This document shows positions 7,506-13,967 of a stretch of 37,893 bases of DNA, in pieces. The notes beneath the pieces were generated by a model that searched no databases, had not been told where the DNA came from, and saw only the letters and a list, made by a program, of their open reading frames with translations. The DNA comes from Methanothrix sp. Lineage in GTDB: Archaea > Halobacteriota > Methanosarcinia > Methanotrichales > Methanotrichaceae. Each line of letters opens with the position of its first letter. Positions within the stretch are counted from its first letter, which is position 1. A program made the translations under genes and the position numbers. Location of the stretch: assembly GCA_025361645.1 (NCBI GenBank), contig JANYKI010000030.1, positions 1-37,893 on the forward strand, given 5' to 3'.

Positions 7506-8441
7506 ATGTTCATAGGAGTAGACCACGGAACCACCGCCATAAGATTTGCCACCCCGGAGGGTCGCTGCTGGGACCTTTCCAGGCAAGAGGCAAGCCTCCT
7601 TTCTGCCGAAGAGATAGTGCTACGCATTGTTCAGAATCTGGGCCACGACATCGTCGACCTGGTAGCCCTCAGCTACTCCATGGGAGACGGCTTAACCCGG
7701 ATTGTGAGGCTGCAGGATGCACCTAACCGCGGCCTGGTCCAGCAGGATGGAGCCGGTCTGCATGTGGGCGGCGGTACCCGTGTCTTTGAGGCCATCCAAA
7801 CCTCAGGCTGGCCGGCCATCCTTCTGCCCGGCATTCATCGCGCCAGCGATATCGATCCCCGTTTGAAAGTCTTCTCGCACGGCATGAGCCCGGAGAAGGT
7901 GGGCCTGGCCTACGGCGTTTTTAGAGGCAAAAGCCATAGCTTCATTGTGTGCGATGCCAGCTCCAACACCGTTACATTTGCCGTGCTACAGGGAAAGATC
8001 GTCGCCGCTATTGACGCGCCCATCTTTGCCCCCGGACTGATGCAGGGGCCACTGGATGTGGAGGCCATAAGAGATGTCGACTCCGGGAAGATGACGGCTA
8101 ACCAGGCTTTCAACTGCGGCGGCATTCTCTCCCGGATGGGGCGGGCAAACTTAGAGCAATGCCTGCCCGAAGAGGAAAGCCAGGCCCTCGAATCCCTATC
8201 ATTATTCGCGGCCATGGAGATCAATGCCCTTCTCGTCCTCTGTCGCGACCGGGGCGTGGAGACACCGGATCTATTCCTGGCGGGTAGCCCCGCCGCAAAG
8301 CTGAGCCGGCGCGTATCCGAGCTCCTGGGCCGGACTGTACTGCCTCTGTACAGCTCTGCGGCTGCCTTTGGATGCGCCTGGGTCGCCAAAGACGTATTTG
8401 ACGGCTCGAAGAGCATTCTGGGACTGAAGGTGGACCTGTAG
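7506..8441 (+). CDS. Methanogenesis marker protein 12
   Basis: Protein restricted to methanogens and relatives (family TIGR03281, UPF0285), of the ASKHA actin-like ATPase/sugar kinase superfamily; its exact role in methanogenesis is not known. The 311 residues begin with the phosphate-1 loop MFIGVDHGTTAIRFA and later contain the second phosphate motif SFIVCDASSNTVTFAV near 147-162 and the adenosine motif LFLAGSPAAKLSRRV near 257-271. Length is that of the family. ATG 7506 is used; a Shine-Dalgarno is weak. A small Cys-containing gene follows after 22 bases and is probably in the same transcript. Confidence 0.88.
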   Translation: MFIGVDHGTTAIRFATPEGRCWDLSRQEASLLSAEEIVLRIVQNLGHDIVDLVALSYSMGDGLTRIVRLQDAPNRGLVQQDGAGLHVGGGTRVFEAIQTSGWPAILLPGIHRASDIDPRLKVFSHGMSPEKVGLAYGVFRGKSHSFIVCDASSNTVTFAVLQGKIVAAIDAPIFAPGLMQGPLDVEAIRDVDSGKMTANQAFNCGGILSRMGRANLEQCLPEEESQALESLSLFAAMEINALLVLCRDRGVETPDLFLAGSPAAKLSRRVSELLGRTVLPLYSSAAAFGCAWVAKDVFDGSKSILGLKVDL

Positions 8442-8463
8442 ACCGGTCGAAGAGGGAGGAACT

Positions 8464-8718
8464 ATGGGGTATGTGAATGAGGCAGATTTAGCAAAGCTTG
8501 AGGCTGAGTTTGCAGTTTCTCGCAAAGAAAAAATGTTAGCCCATAATATGCTACAAAAAGTTTCAAAAGCTCTCTCGGAGGCTGAGGCAGCATCTGCAGA
8601 CGCTTCGTTGATCGACCGTCTTGACATGATGCAGATGGTGCTTACAGAGATCGCGAAGGAGAACGTCTGCACCAATGCCAAATGCCCGCACTACAATAAG
8701 AAATGCAAGATGAGATGA
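8464..8718 (+). CDS. Small coiled-coil protein with C-terminal cysteine motif
   Basis: No family recognised. The 84 residues form a long charged helix or coiled coil (about 5-63) followed by a compact tail CTNAKCPHYNKKC with cysteines spaced C-x4-C-x6-C and a His, which could bind a metal. A strong Shine-Dalgarno GGGAGGAACT directly precedes ATG 8464. It lies 22 bases after methanogenesis marker 12 and is probably cotranscribed, so a role linked to that protein is possible, by position only. Confidence 0.75.
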   Translation: MGYVNEADLAKLEAEFAVSRKEKMLAHNMLQKVSKALSEAEAASADASLIDRLDMMQMVLTEIAKENVCTNAKCPHYNKKCKMR

Positions 8719-8745
8719 GCGATGTCCTGGTGCCAAAAAGTCAAA

Positions 8746-9153
8746 TCACAGCATATCCGGCGGGCATACTATCATTTTGATATATCCCTGCAAAGAGAGG
8801 ACTTCTCTGGCCTCCGTCGGCTTCCAGTTCTCGTCAACCAACGGCTCCCATGAGGCGCCCTTCTTGCACCATTTCATCAATTCTTCCATGGTACAAAATC
8901 CCGATGACATTCCATTGGACTTGTCCTCAAAAAAACCGAAGAATTTCTTGGTAATCGGCCCGTACTCCGCCATATACCAGTGCATATTCTTTTCGTTAAA
9001 TAGGTGCAGATAGATGCGCTCCACGCCTACGCAATAATGATATTCGGAAAGATTGGGCAGTCGGGTCAGATCGCTGGGTGCTAAATCGGTGAATTTCTTT
9101 GTCAAATGCATAGCCTCCGTGGCTAAAGCACATCTTTCGGGTTGCCTCCTCAT
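8746..9153 (-). CDS. DUF2958-like protein
   Basis: Reads right to left, 135 residues. The pattern LPNLSEYHYCVGVERIYLHLF, then WYMAEYGP, FFGFFED, then GFCTMEELMKW resembles the DUF2958 family seen in plasmids and integrative elements (Leu-Pro-x-Leu..., Trp-Tyr-x-x-Glu-Tyr, Phe-Phe-Gly, Gly-x-x-x-x-x-Glu-Leu). The function of that family is unknown. The first 15 residues look unlike protein and ATG at 9108 (preceded by GGAGG, spacing only 2) is a possible true start. It converges on the gene before it and diverges from the TOPRIM gene. Assignment to the family is by pattern and moderate. Confidence 0.6.
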   Translation of the reverse strand: MRRQPERCALATEAMHLTKKFTDLAPSDLTRLPNLSEYHYCVGVERIYLHLFNEKNMHWYMAEYGPITKKFFGFFEDKSNGMSSGFCTMEELMKWCKKGASWEPLVDENWKPTEAREVLSLQGYIKMIVCPPDML

Positions 9154-9254
9154 TAAGTATCCGCTCCATGACCAAAAAGCTTCTGCACCATCCCGCCCCC
9201 TCAGGAATCATCGTTTTTTAGTTTCGGATGGTATACTTGCGGAAACGCTCTAAT

Positions 9255-9265
9255 CTATATATTTT
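9255..9265 (+). promoter_or_regulatory. TATA box for the TOPRIM gene
   Basis: CTATATATTTT centred about 28 bases before ATG 9288, which places the transcript start at or just before the start codon (leaderless or nearly so). This supports ATG 9288 rather than ATG 9228. Confidence 0.55.
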
Positions 9266-9287
9266 GGCATCAATAGGAAATACAGAT

Positions 9288-10103
9288 ATGACCGAACCAT
9301 TTGTAGATACTGAAACGGATCGAACCAAGTCCCGGTGGTTGGCAGAGGTATATCGTAATTTTGTAAGGGACATCGGCAGGTCGAGGACCACGCTTCGAGC
9401 CATGTTTTACTATGCGATGCAAAGGAAGGAGACAGATTATCCTATTTGTGGATGGTTCGTAGGCGAGATTCGGATCACACGGCCTTACCATGAAAGCGAT
9501 GGTGAGAAGCTTTCCAAGTGGATGAGCAAAGCAAGAAAGCTGGGTTTCATTCCTGCGGACGCCATTCTGGATGAGATTCCGGGAGAGCACCTGTTTTTGT
9601 CGGAAGGTTCTCTGAGAAGATCCAATTCCATGGAAGTTTGGCTGAATAAGTCCGCGCTAAATCCATTAATAGGTCCTGTCTGTGAGAAACACCGCGTAAA
9701 CCTCGTCTCTGTCAGTGGTAGTGCCTCGGAGGAGGCCATCGAAGCCCTGTACCGGCGCTGCGACTCTCCGACCGTCATTCTCTGTCTCTCCGACCTGAGT
9801 TCTGGCAGTGCTTTCTTTTGCCAGGATCTGGCGACGACGATTGCAAAATTAAAGCCACCGGGATGCAATGCCGATATCAGAGTAAAATGCCTTGGTCTCA
9901 AGCCCGATCAGGTTATGGAGCTTAAGATTCCCCTGGTCTCGGGAAGTAATGATTCGAAAGAGAACCAAGAAAGGTTCAAGAGATATCTCAAAGCGCACTC
10001 TCTTGATCCAAGAAAGATGGCGGAACTCGATGCATTGGAGGTCTATTATCCGGGAGGCATCGTAGGCTTCCTGGACAAATTCCTTTCCGAATACGTCGAA
10101 TGA
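9288..10103 (+). CDS. TOPRIM-domain protein, Spo11/TopoVI-A-like, with degenerate metal site
   Basis: 271 residues. The N-terminal half (TTLRAMFYYAMQ, then KLSKWMSKARKLGFIPADAI) follows the helical pattern of the winged-helix region in Spo11/TopoVI-A-like proteins of mobile elements. The C-terminal half is TOPRIM-like: conserved Glu 116 in MEVWLNKSAL, a GSASEE turn, and the strand TVILCLSDLSSGSAF where the family has D-x-D-P-S-G. Here the first Asp (169) is kept but the second is Ser 171, so metal-dependent cleavage may be lost. The family occurs in phages and mobile islands. A TATA box 28 bases upstream supports ATG 9288; ATG 9228 is in frame. The next gene downstream encodes a tandem-HTH protein, and copy A of a repeated promoter element begins 47 bases after the stop. 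Confidence 0.7.
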   Translation: MTEPFVDTETDRTKSRWLAEVYRNFVRDIGRSRTTLRAMFYYAMQRKETDYPICGWFVGEIRITRPYHESDGEKLSKWMSKARKLGFIPADAILDEIPGEHLFLSEGSLRRSNSMEVWLNKSALNPLIGPVCEKHRVNLVSVSGSASEEAIEALYRRCDSPTVILCLSDLSSGSAFFCQDLATTIAKLKPPGCNADIRVKCLGLKPDQVMELKIPLVSGSNDSKENQERFKRYLKAHSLDPRKMAELDALEVYYPGGIVGFLDKFLSEYVE

Positions 10104-10149
10104 TAGCCATTTCTACCTTCTTCTTATCCGTGCTAAATACATGATACGC

Positions 10150-10290
10150 GAAAAAGCATTTATACTTCCAAGCGCTGTAAACCATACCTCAATGTAAAGG
10201 TTTACGCCGCATTGTGGAGGGGGTTCTGTCATCATCCACCATACGATTGAGGGCCGGCAAGAGAATACTGGCCTTCTATCCTCAATCACA
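10150..10290 (+). repeat. Repeat element copy A: promoter, inverted repeat, terminal hairpin
   Basis: First of four related elements. In order: AAAAAGC, TATA box TTTATACTT (10159-10167), inverted repeat arms TGTAAACC (10176-10183) and GGTTTAC (10199-10205), a conserved CATCATCC (10230-10237), and a closing hairpin GATTGAGG (10245-10252) / CCTCAATC (10280-10287) with an inner GCCGG/CTGGC pairing. By archaeal spacing the transcript would start within the inverted repeat, so the element could specify a short RNA of about 100 bases upstream of the tandem-HTH gene. Confidence 0.7.
10245..10287 (+). terminator. Closing hairpin of element A
   Basis: Perfect 8-bp outer stem GATTGAGG/CCTCAATC and inner stem GCCGG/CTGGC, about 40 bases before the HTH gene. 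It could end a short RNA or act as an attenuator for that gene. Confidence 0.5.
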
Positions 10291-10326
10291 GCCAACCATC
10301 CAAAGATGCTTCCAGCCAAGGCGAAT

Positions 10327-10833
10327 ATGACAAAGTGCATACTGAAAACCGGTCTAGATTCAGTAAACCCACCTGTAACCCAACCGACTGATAAGACTAT
10401 TCACAACCTTGAAATCTATCTTTCAAATAGCAGCCATTTTAGATCCTGCATCTATGATCGCCGAGAGGTTCAATGTATAGCCGGTCGTTTTGGCTTATCT
10501 CCGGAGCGAATTCGCTGTGAGCTTAGAAGGCTCGGCTATCAATTGACCAATAACGGTCATGGCCGAATGATCTGGAAGAGCAAAGAAGGCGAACGCATGA
10601 ATCATAACAAAAGGATCGCCTCCTTGGAAGATTATATTGCCAAATGCGAAGCCAGACAGCTACAGTTTTTTGACAGATCCGAAATTGGCAGGATCGCGAA
10701 AATAAATGGAGTAGACCGCGACTGCGTTAGAACTGCACTGCGACGCAGAGGTTATAAATTGAGCAAAAACACCCACAACATCGTTGTTTGGATCAAGGAA
10801 CGAAAAAGCATTTATACTCCCGAGCTAATGTAA
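10327..10833 (+). CDS. Protein of two tandem HTH-like domains
   Basis: 168 residues made of two copies of one ~62-residue unit (about 27-88 and 98-161). Aligned positions include LE-x-Y, DR-x-E, IA, G, R-x-x-LRR-x-GY and a closing W. The DR-x-E...IA...LRR pattern looks like a helix-turn-helix domain that reads DNA, as in small resolvase/regulator HTH units, but no exact family is recognised. Start ATG 10327 is preceded by AAGGCG; ATG 10306 is in frame. The gene sits between copies A and B of a repeated promoter with an inverted repeat, and its last codons form the upstream edge of copy B. This makes it a candidate to bind these inverted repeats; that is inference. Confidence 0.6.
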   Translation: MTKCILKTGLDSVNPPVTQPTDKTIHNLEIYLSNSSHFRSCIYDRREVQCIAGRFGLSPERIRCELRRLGYQLTNNGHGRMIWKSKEGERMNHNKRIASLEDYIAKCEARQLQFFDRSEIGRIAKINGVDRDCVRTALRRRGYKLSKNTHNIVVWIKERKSIYTPELM

Positions 10834-10947
10834 ACTATGCCCAATGGCATGGGTTTACATAGCCGCTGCGTAGCGGTGCGATTTGGCCATCATCCGCCCG
10901 AAATTTGGGGCCAGTAAGGGATTACCGGCCCCCTCTATCCTCTTTTC
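10800..10947 (+). repeat. Repeat element copy B: promoter, long hairpin, terminator
   Basis: Closest to copy A and overlapping the 3' end of the HTH gene. TATA box TTTATACTC is at 10811-10819. The inverted repeat is the strongest of the set: ATGTAAAC and ATGCC pair with GGCAT and GTTTACAT around a CAAT loop (10828-10860), a 13-bp stem with one small internal loop. A second hairpin CCGCT-GCGT-AGCGG follows at 10863-10876, then CATCATCC (10888-10895), then a terminator-like hairpin and pyrimidine tail. No ORF lies in the predicted transcript, so a noncoding RNA of about 110 bases is likely. Confidence 0.72.
10907..10947 (+). terminator. Terminator hairpin of element B
   Basis: GGGGCC-A-GTAA / TTAC-C-GGCCCC with a GGGA loop (10907-10932), ten base pairs with one A-C mismatch, followed by CCTCTATCCTCTTTTC. 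The same CTCTATC-type pyrimidine tail follows the hairpin of copy A. Confidence 0.65.
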
Positions 10948-11083
10948 ACCTGCATCTTGTGATCGTTGCAGCGCGCAAAATAGCATAAGGCCCAGCCGTT
11001 CTCTGTAACGATAACTGCAAAAAGGTGCACCCCAGAACAAGCTAGGGGTTATTCATTCAAAAAATATATATTTGGGCTGCGGC

Positions 11084-11242
11084 CTAGGCAGACTTTTTGT
11101 TTCCCAAAGCAACAATAGCTATGCCAGCGCCTGCAACAGCTGCATCCCCAATAACCATCATCATAGTATTGCCGCCTGAAGTGAATATCGCGGCGATCCC
11201 TATAACAAACAATACTCCACCGATCATGCCACTTGTTTGCAT
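11084..11242 (-). CDS. Small glycine-rich two-helix membrane protein
   Basis: 52 residues, no family recognised. Two hydrophobic helices (about 6-21, GMIGGVLFVIGIAAIF, and 27-46, MMVIGDAAVAGAGIAIVALG) joined by a TSGGNT turn and ended by a basic NKKSA tail. Start ATG 11242 has a strong Shine-Dalgarno TGGAGGG; the longer frame upstream is only the translated promoter repeat. The promoter is copy C of the repeat element, so this is the one copy that directly drives a protein gene. It lies downstream of the symporter in the same direction. Confidence 0.7.
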   Translation of the reverse strand: MQTSGMIGGVLFVIGIAAIFTSGGNTMMMVIGDAAVAGAGIAIVALGNKKSA

Positions 11243-11264
11243 TTCTTTTCCCTCCACATTATTA

Positions 11265-11336
11265 TGAACAATTGTAAGCCCATGTGATTGGGTCGGGTTT
11301 ACATATACATGGAAGTATAAATGCTTTATCGTTGAA
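11265..11336 (-). repeat. Repeat element copy C: promoter of the small membrane protein
   Basis: On the minus strand: AAAGC, TATA box TTTATACTT (11313-11321) and the inverted repeat ATGTAAACCC (11295-11304) with GGGCTTACA (11273-11281). It leads after about 30 bases to the Shine-Dalgarno and ATG 11242. It lacks the closing hairpin of copies A, B and D. Confidence 0.7.
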
Positions 11337-11347
11337 TGCATAGTTGT

Positions 11348-12703
11348 CTAAACCACGCTCTTGCATTCCTGCTCCGTATACTGTTTCTCCAACCAGCTTA
11401 CCCCGAATAGGAATGCTGCGGAGACCGCCATGCCAAGCAGAGGATACGTCTGGCCCAGGAAGATTGCGGTTACTCCGCCTCCCAGCAGCGCAGCCAGCGC
11501 ACCGGAAGGCGTAAGGCCCAGCCGCTCTCGGTAAAATCCGGCAATAACCGGTAAGAGCAGACCACTGGTAAAGACGGTATAGGCGATAAGCAGCGTCTTG
11601 ATGATGCTGGGCAAGGAAACAGCCAATGCCAAAGCCAAGAGCCCTATGATTAACACAAAAAGCCTTGACAATGCCATCAGCTTCTCTTCACTTGTTGCCG
11701 GTCTTGCCTTTCTGTAAATATCCAGAGTTAAAATGGAGGTGGCCGTCATAAGGCTCGTGTCTGCTGAGGACATGAATGCAGCCAGGAGAGCTGCGGCCAC
11801 CAGGCCTTCCATTGCGGGCGAGAGAAGCCCCGTCAGGAGCACGGGAATGGCCAGCTCAGGTGATGCGCCAGGGTAAAGCGACCGGGCGAAGATGCCCAGG
11901 GATGTGATGAGGAAGGCCAGGGGAATGAGGATGACGGCTGCGATCGCCGCTGATATCTTTGCTTCTCTGGGGGTATGGGCAGAGAGAAGACGAGAATACA
12001 TATCCGGCCCGACCAGGTATGCCGAGCCGACAACCAGCAGCATGGACAACACGTTCCATCCGCCCATATCAGCCGAAGTGGGAAAACTCTGGCTGAAGAT
12101 CAAGCCGGGTCCTGCAACCTCCAGGGCTTTGGAAAACAGGACAATCATTCCCACTAATATTATCATGAGCTGTACCAGGTCGGTCCTTATCACCGAGCTC
12201 TGCCCTCCGTGAGCTGTGTAGAGCACGAAGACGGCCGTACATGCTGCCATGAATAAAGTCTCGTTTCCTCCAAATACGGCAACCAGCACCTTGCCGCAGG
12301 CCACAATCTGCACGGCAATTACTCCCACCCAGGAGATGATAATGAGGGCGGAGGCGACAAACCTCACCCTTTCCCCATAAAATGATCCTACCAAATCGGG
12401 CAGAGTGCTGCATCCGCTAGCTCTTACTCTCTCGGCAAAAAAAGTCGCCAGCACCAGCAGGCCAGCCGTACCGGAGAGCATCCACCACGCGCCAGGCAGG
12501 CCTTTGCTGAAGCCCAGGCCCGCCATGCCCAGAGTTGCTGAAGCGCCAATGATAGTGGCACAGAAAGTGCCTGTAAGAAGAACCAGTTTTATGCTCCGCC
12601 CCGCCAGGTGGAAATCCTCCATTCCTTTCAGGCGGTGTCCCCAAGCGCCGATGACAAGCATCGCCAGCAGATAGATTACTATTATGACGGCAGCCGGATC
12701 CAT
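11348..12703 (-). CDS. Sodium/solute symporter (SSS family)
   Basis: Sodium-coupled uptake carrier of the membrane, 451 residues with about 12-13 hydrophobic helices over its whole length, as usual for the family. Family signatures include the N-terminal YLLAMLVIGAWGHRLKGMEDF-like helix with the FHLAGRS cytoplasmic loop, GASATLGMAGLGFSKG in helix 2, and SSADTSLMTATSILTLD (about 309-325), whose Ser/Asp positions match the Na2 site. The solute cannot be told; if the host is an acetate-using Methanothrix, acetate is one idea, but that is inference. Start ATG 12703 has GAGG nine bases before it; the in-frame extension to 13015 is untranslated promoter repeat. It has its own TATA box at 12757-12764. 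Confidence 0.88.
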   Translation of the reverse strand: MDPAAVIIVIYLLAMLVIGAWGHRLKGMEDFHLAGRSIKLVLLTGTFCATIIGASATLGMAGLGFSKGLPGAWWMLSGTAGLLVLATFFAERVRASGCSTLPDLVGSFYGERVRFVASALIIISWVGVIAVQIVACGKVLVAVFGGNETLFMAACTAVFVLYTAHGGQSSVIRTDLVQLMIILVGMIVLFSKALEVAGPGLIFSQSFPTSADMGGWNVLSMLLVVGSAYLVGPDMYSRLLSAHTPREAKISAAIAAVILIPLAFLITSLGIFARSLYPGASPELAIPVLLTGLLSPAMEGLVAAALLAAFMSSADTSLMTATSILTLDIYRKARPATSEEKLMALSRLFVLIIGLLALALAVSLPSIIKTLLIAYTVFTSGLLLPVIAGFYRERLGLTPSGALAALLGGGVTAIFLGQTYPLLGMAVSAAFLFGVSWLEKQYTEQECKSVV

Positions 12704-12722
12704 AAACCATGCCTCACAAAAT

Positions 12723-12764
12723 TGTAAACCATTTTTCGCGGATAAGGTTGACAAGCCTATAAAT
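12723..12764 (-). promoter_or_regulatory. Symporter promoter with TGTAAACC half-site
   Basis: TATA box ATTTATAG (12757-12764, minus strand) places the transcript start near 12733. Immediately after it lies GGTTTACA on the minus strand (12723-12730), the same octamer that forms the arms of the four repeat elements. This could tie symporter control to the same binding factor. Confidence 0.5.
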
Positions 12765-12807
12765 CTCTTTCTGTAGCTGTAACTGCAATGCTGATTGATA
12801 ATTAAAA

Positions 12808-12956
12808 TTGATAAGAGAAAATAGAGGGCCAGCACCTTTTTTTTGGCTGGCTCTCTATTGTCGGGCCGGATAGTGGATAAACCCCACCGCAATTTCGGTG
12901 TAAACCCATGGCGTTGGGCAAGGTTTACATAAGCTCGGAAGTATAAGTATTTTTGC
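12808..12956 (-). repeat. Repeat element copy D: promoter, inverted repeat, terminal hairpin
   Basis: Minus-strand copy upstream of the symporter. TATA box ACTTATACTT is at about 12941-12950, arms TGTAAACC (12922-12929) and GGGTTTACA (12899-12907). After about 45 bases comes a hairpin GAGAGCCAGC / GCTGGCCCTC around a poly-A loop (12824-12855), followed by CTCTATTTTCTCTT. It would yield a noncoding RNA of about 100 bases that ends before the separate symporter promoter. Confidence 0.7.
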
Positions 12957-13268
12957 CTGGGAACCAGTCTTATGCCCTTACCTTGATTTGTCTTTCCATA
13001 CCGCTTAGGGCGCATCGAAGGATATCGGCCTGACTCGTCTCAGAGTTCAACGCCTCGTCAAAATGTAAAGCTTCTAAGTAATAATTGAGTGAATGATATA
13101 TTATTCAGATATACTTAGAGCAAGATTATAAATTTTTCTTCGCGAAGAATCAATTTGAGGATATTATTAATCAGCTGCATCTGGCATGTTCCATCTGCTT
13201 GCCTCGCCGCCGTTTGACTAAGAAGTTCCAAAAAATTACCACGATAAAATAGAGATAAATATAATGCA

Positions 13269-13290
13269 GATCCTGGCACGAGCCAGGATC
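13269..13290 (-). terminator. Terminator after the 36-residue membrane protein
   Basis: GATCCTGGC / GCCAGGATC, nine perfect base pairs with a 4-base loop, 14 bases after the stop of the small gene and followed on the minus strand by TGCATTATATTTATC. Confidence 0.65.
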
Positions 13291-13304
13291 CGAAAGAGCC
13301 AGGT

Positions 13305-13415
13305 TTATCTAACGCCTGCTCTGCTATCAGACCACCTGTTGAACACAGTTGGCAGTATGAATGTACAAAGACCGAATAATACTATGGCGATCAACTGGCT
13401 CGTGATATCTGGCAT
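13305..13415 (-). CDS. Single-helix small membrane protein, 36 residues
   Basis: Too short for standard gene finding, but well signposted. ATG 13415 has a full Shine-Dalgarno GGAGGTGA seven bases upstream, and a nine-bp terminator follows the stop. The product MPDITSQLIAIVLFGLCTFI continues to PTVFNRWSDSRAGVR: one hydrophobic helix (about 7-24) and a basic tail. A TATA-like GTTTATG lies near 13486. It points the same way as the sodium/solute symporter about 600 bases on. Small accessory peptides of symporters exist, but no homology is claimed. Confidence 0.5.
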   Translation of the reverse strand: MPDITSQLIAIVLFGLCTFILPTVFNRWSDSRAGVR

Positions 13416-13636
13416 CTATTTTTCACCTCCATTCATGACATTGGATACGCTAGACCTAGGCCCTCTCCTACTGCATCCCACATAAACTTTGTGCTATCTA
13501 ATCAATTCGGCTAGTTGCTATTCCTGCTAAAAATTGGATTCAGAGGGATAAAATAGGGGATGAAGGAGGTGAGATAGAGGTCAATTCCCTCAAGTATGAA
13601 TCCTGCCATAATGAATTCTTTTTAGATACTCTGCCA

Positions 13637-13780
13637 TTAAGTCGGACTCAATAGTATCGATATGATGATAGCAGCCAGCCAAAATCCTACCCACAATGGG
13701 TACACACCCAACTCCTGATGACCAAGTTTCATTTTCTTATTCCTCCCAATTTGGTAATTTTTCCTTTTTTCCAAATTCAT
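13637..13780 (-). CDS. Small single-helix membrane protein, 47 residues
   Basis: The C-terminal part (VYPLWVGFWLAAIIISILLS) is a hydrophobic helix ending right at the C-terminus (LSPT), so the protein is tail-anchored. Two starts are possible: ATG 13780, overlapping the stop of the preceding small frame (ATGA), or ATG 13732, which gives 31 residues and has the better Shine-Dalgarno (GGGAGG, spacing about 9). No family recognised. It points toward the 36-residue membrane protein and symporter. Confidence 0.45.
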   Translation of the reverse strand: MNLEKRKNYQIGRNKKMKLGHQELGVYPLWVGFWLAAIIISILLSPT

Positions 13781-13872
13781 CCTTTTTCAAAGTATTTATC
13801 TTTTTCCAAGCGGTATTTGCAGATACTTTTTTTAAGCAGCAGCTCCTTGCTTTCATCGGCAGGACGTTCCAC
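13777..13872 (-). CDS. Possible 31-residue charged peptide
   Basis: GTG start at 13872 with GGAG five bases before it, product rich in Lys/Glu (ADESKELLLKK..., KYRLEKDKYFEKG), stop overlapping the ATG of the next small frame. The coupling and a TATA-like TTTATATC on the minus strand near 13925-13932 speak for it; the short length against it. Alternative frames are also open here. Confidence 0.25.
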   Translation of the reverse strand: MERPADESKELLLKKSICKYRLEKDKYFEKG

Positions 13873-13918
13873 AATAACTCCGTCTTAGAAATGACACATA
13901 AACGTCCGTAATAAGTAT

Positions 13919-13932
13919 TGATATAAAGGAAC
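13919..13932 (+). promoter_or_regulatory. Divergent TATA region
   Basis: TTGATATAAAGG reads as a TATA box on both strands, about 40-50 bases before the plus-strand gene at 13968 and about 55 before the small minus-strand frame at 13872. Confidence 0.4.
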
Positions 13933-13967
13933 TCATAAGGATGGAAAAATGAGGTGCCGCGAGAAAA

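Larger units (their letters stand above)
12704..13304. other. Long intergenic region holding element D
   Basis: Six hundred bases without a supported protein gene. It holds the symporter promoter (12723-12764), repeat element D with its hairpin (12808-12956), and beyond 13020 an AT-rich stretch with a perfect 14-base palindrome TTCTTCGCGAAGAA near 13136-13149 and the terminator of a small gene at 13269-13290. Confidence 0.6.

Noticed and set aside
11084-11341. 85-residue version of the small membrane protein
   Set aside because: The extra N-terminus is the translated promoter repeat C; a strong ribosome site precedes ATG 11242.
10150-12956. The four repeats as a CRISPR array
   Set aside because: Copies are unevenly spaced, in both orientations, separated by genes, and contain TATA boxes; there are no regular spacers.
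11348-13015. Symporter frame open to 13015, giving a 555-residue protein
   Set aside because: The first 104 codons translate repeat element D and the symporter's own TATA region; the family N-terminus and a Shine-Dalgarno fit ATG 12703.
13556-13575. GGAGGTGA at 13564 as the ribosome site of a plus-strand gene
   Set aside because: No start codon at a proper distance opens more than a few codons.
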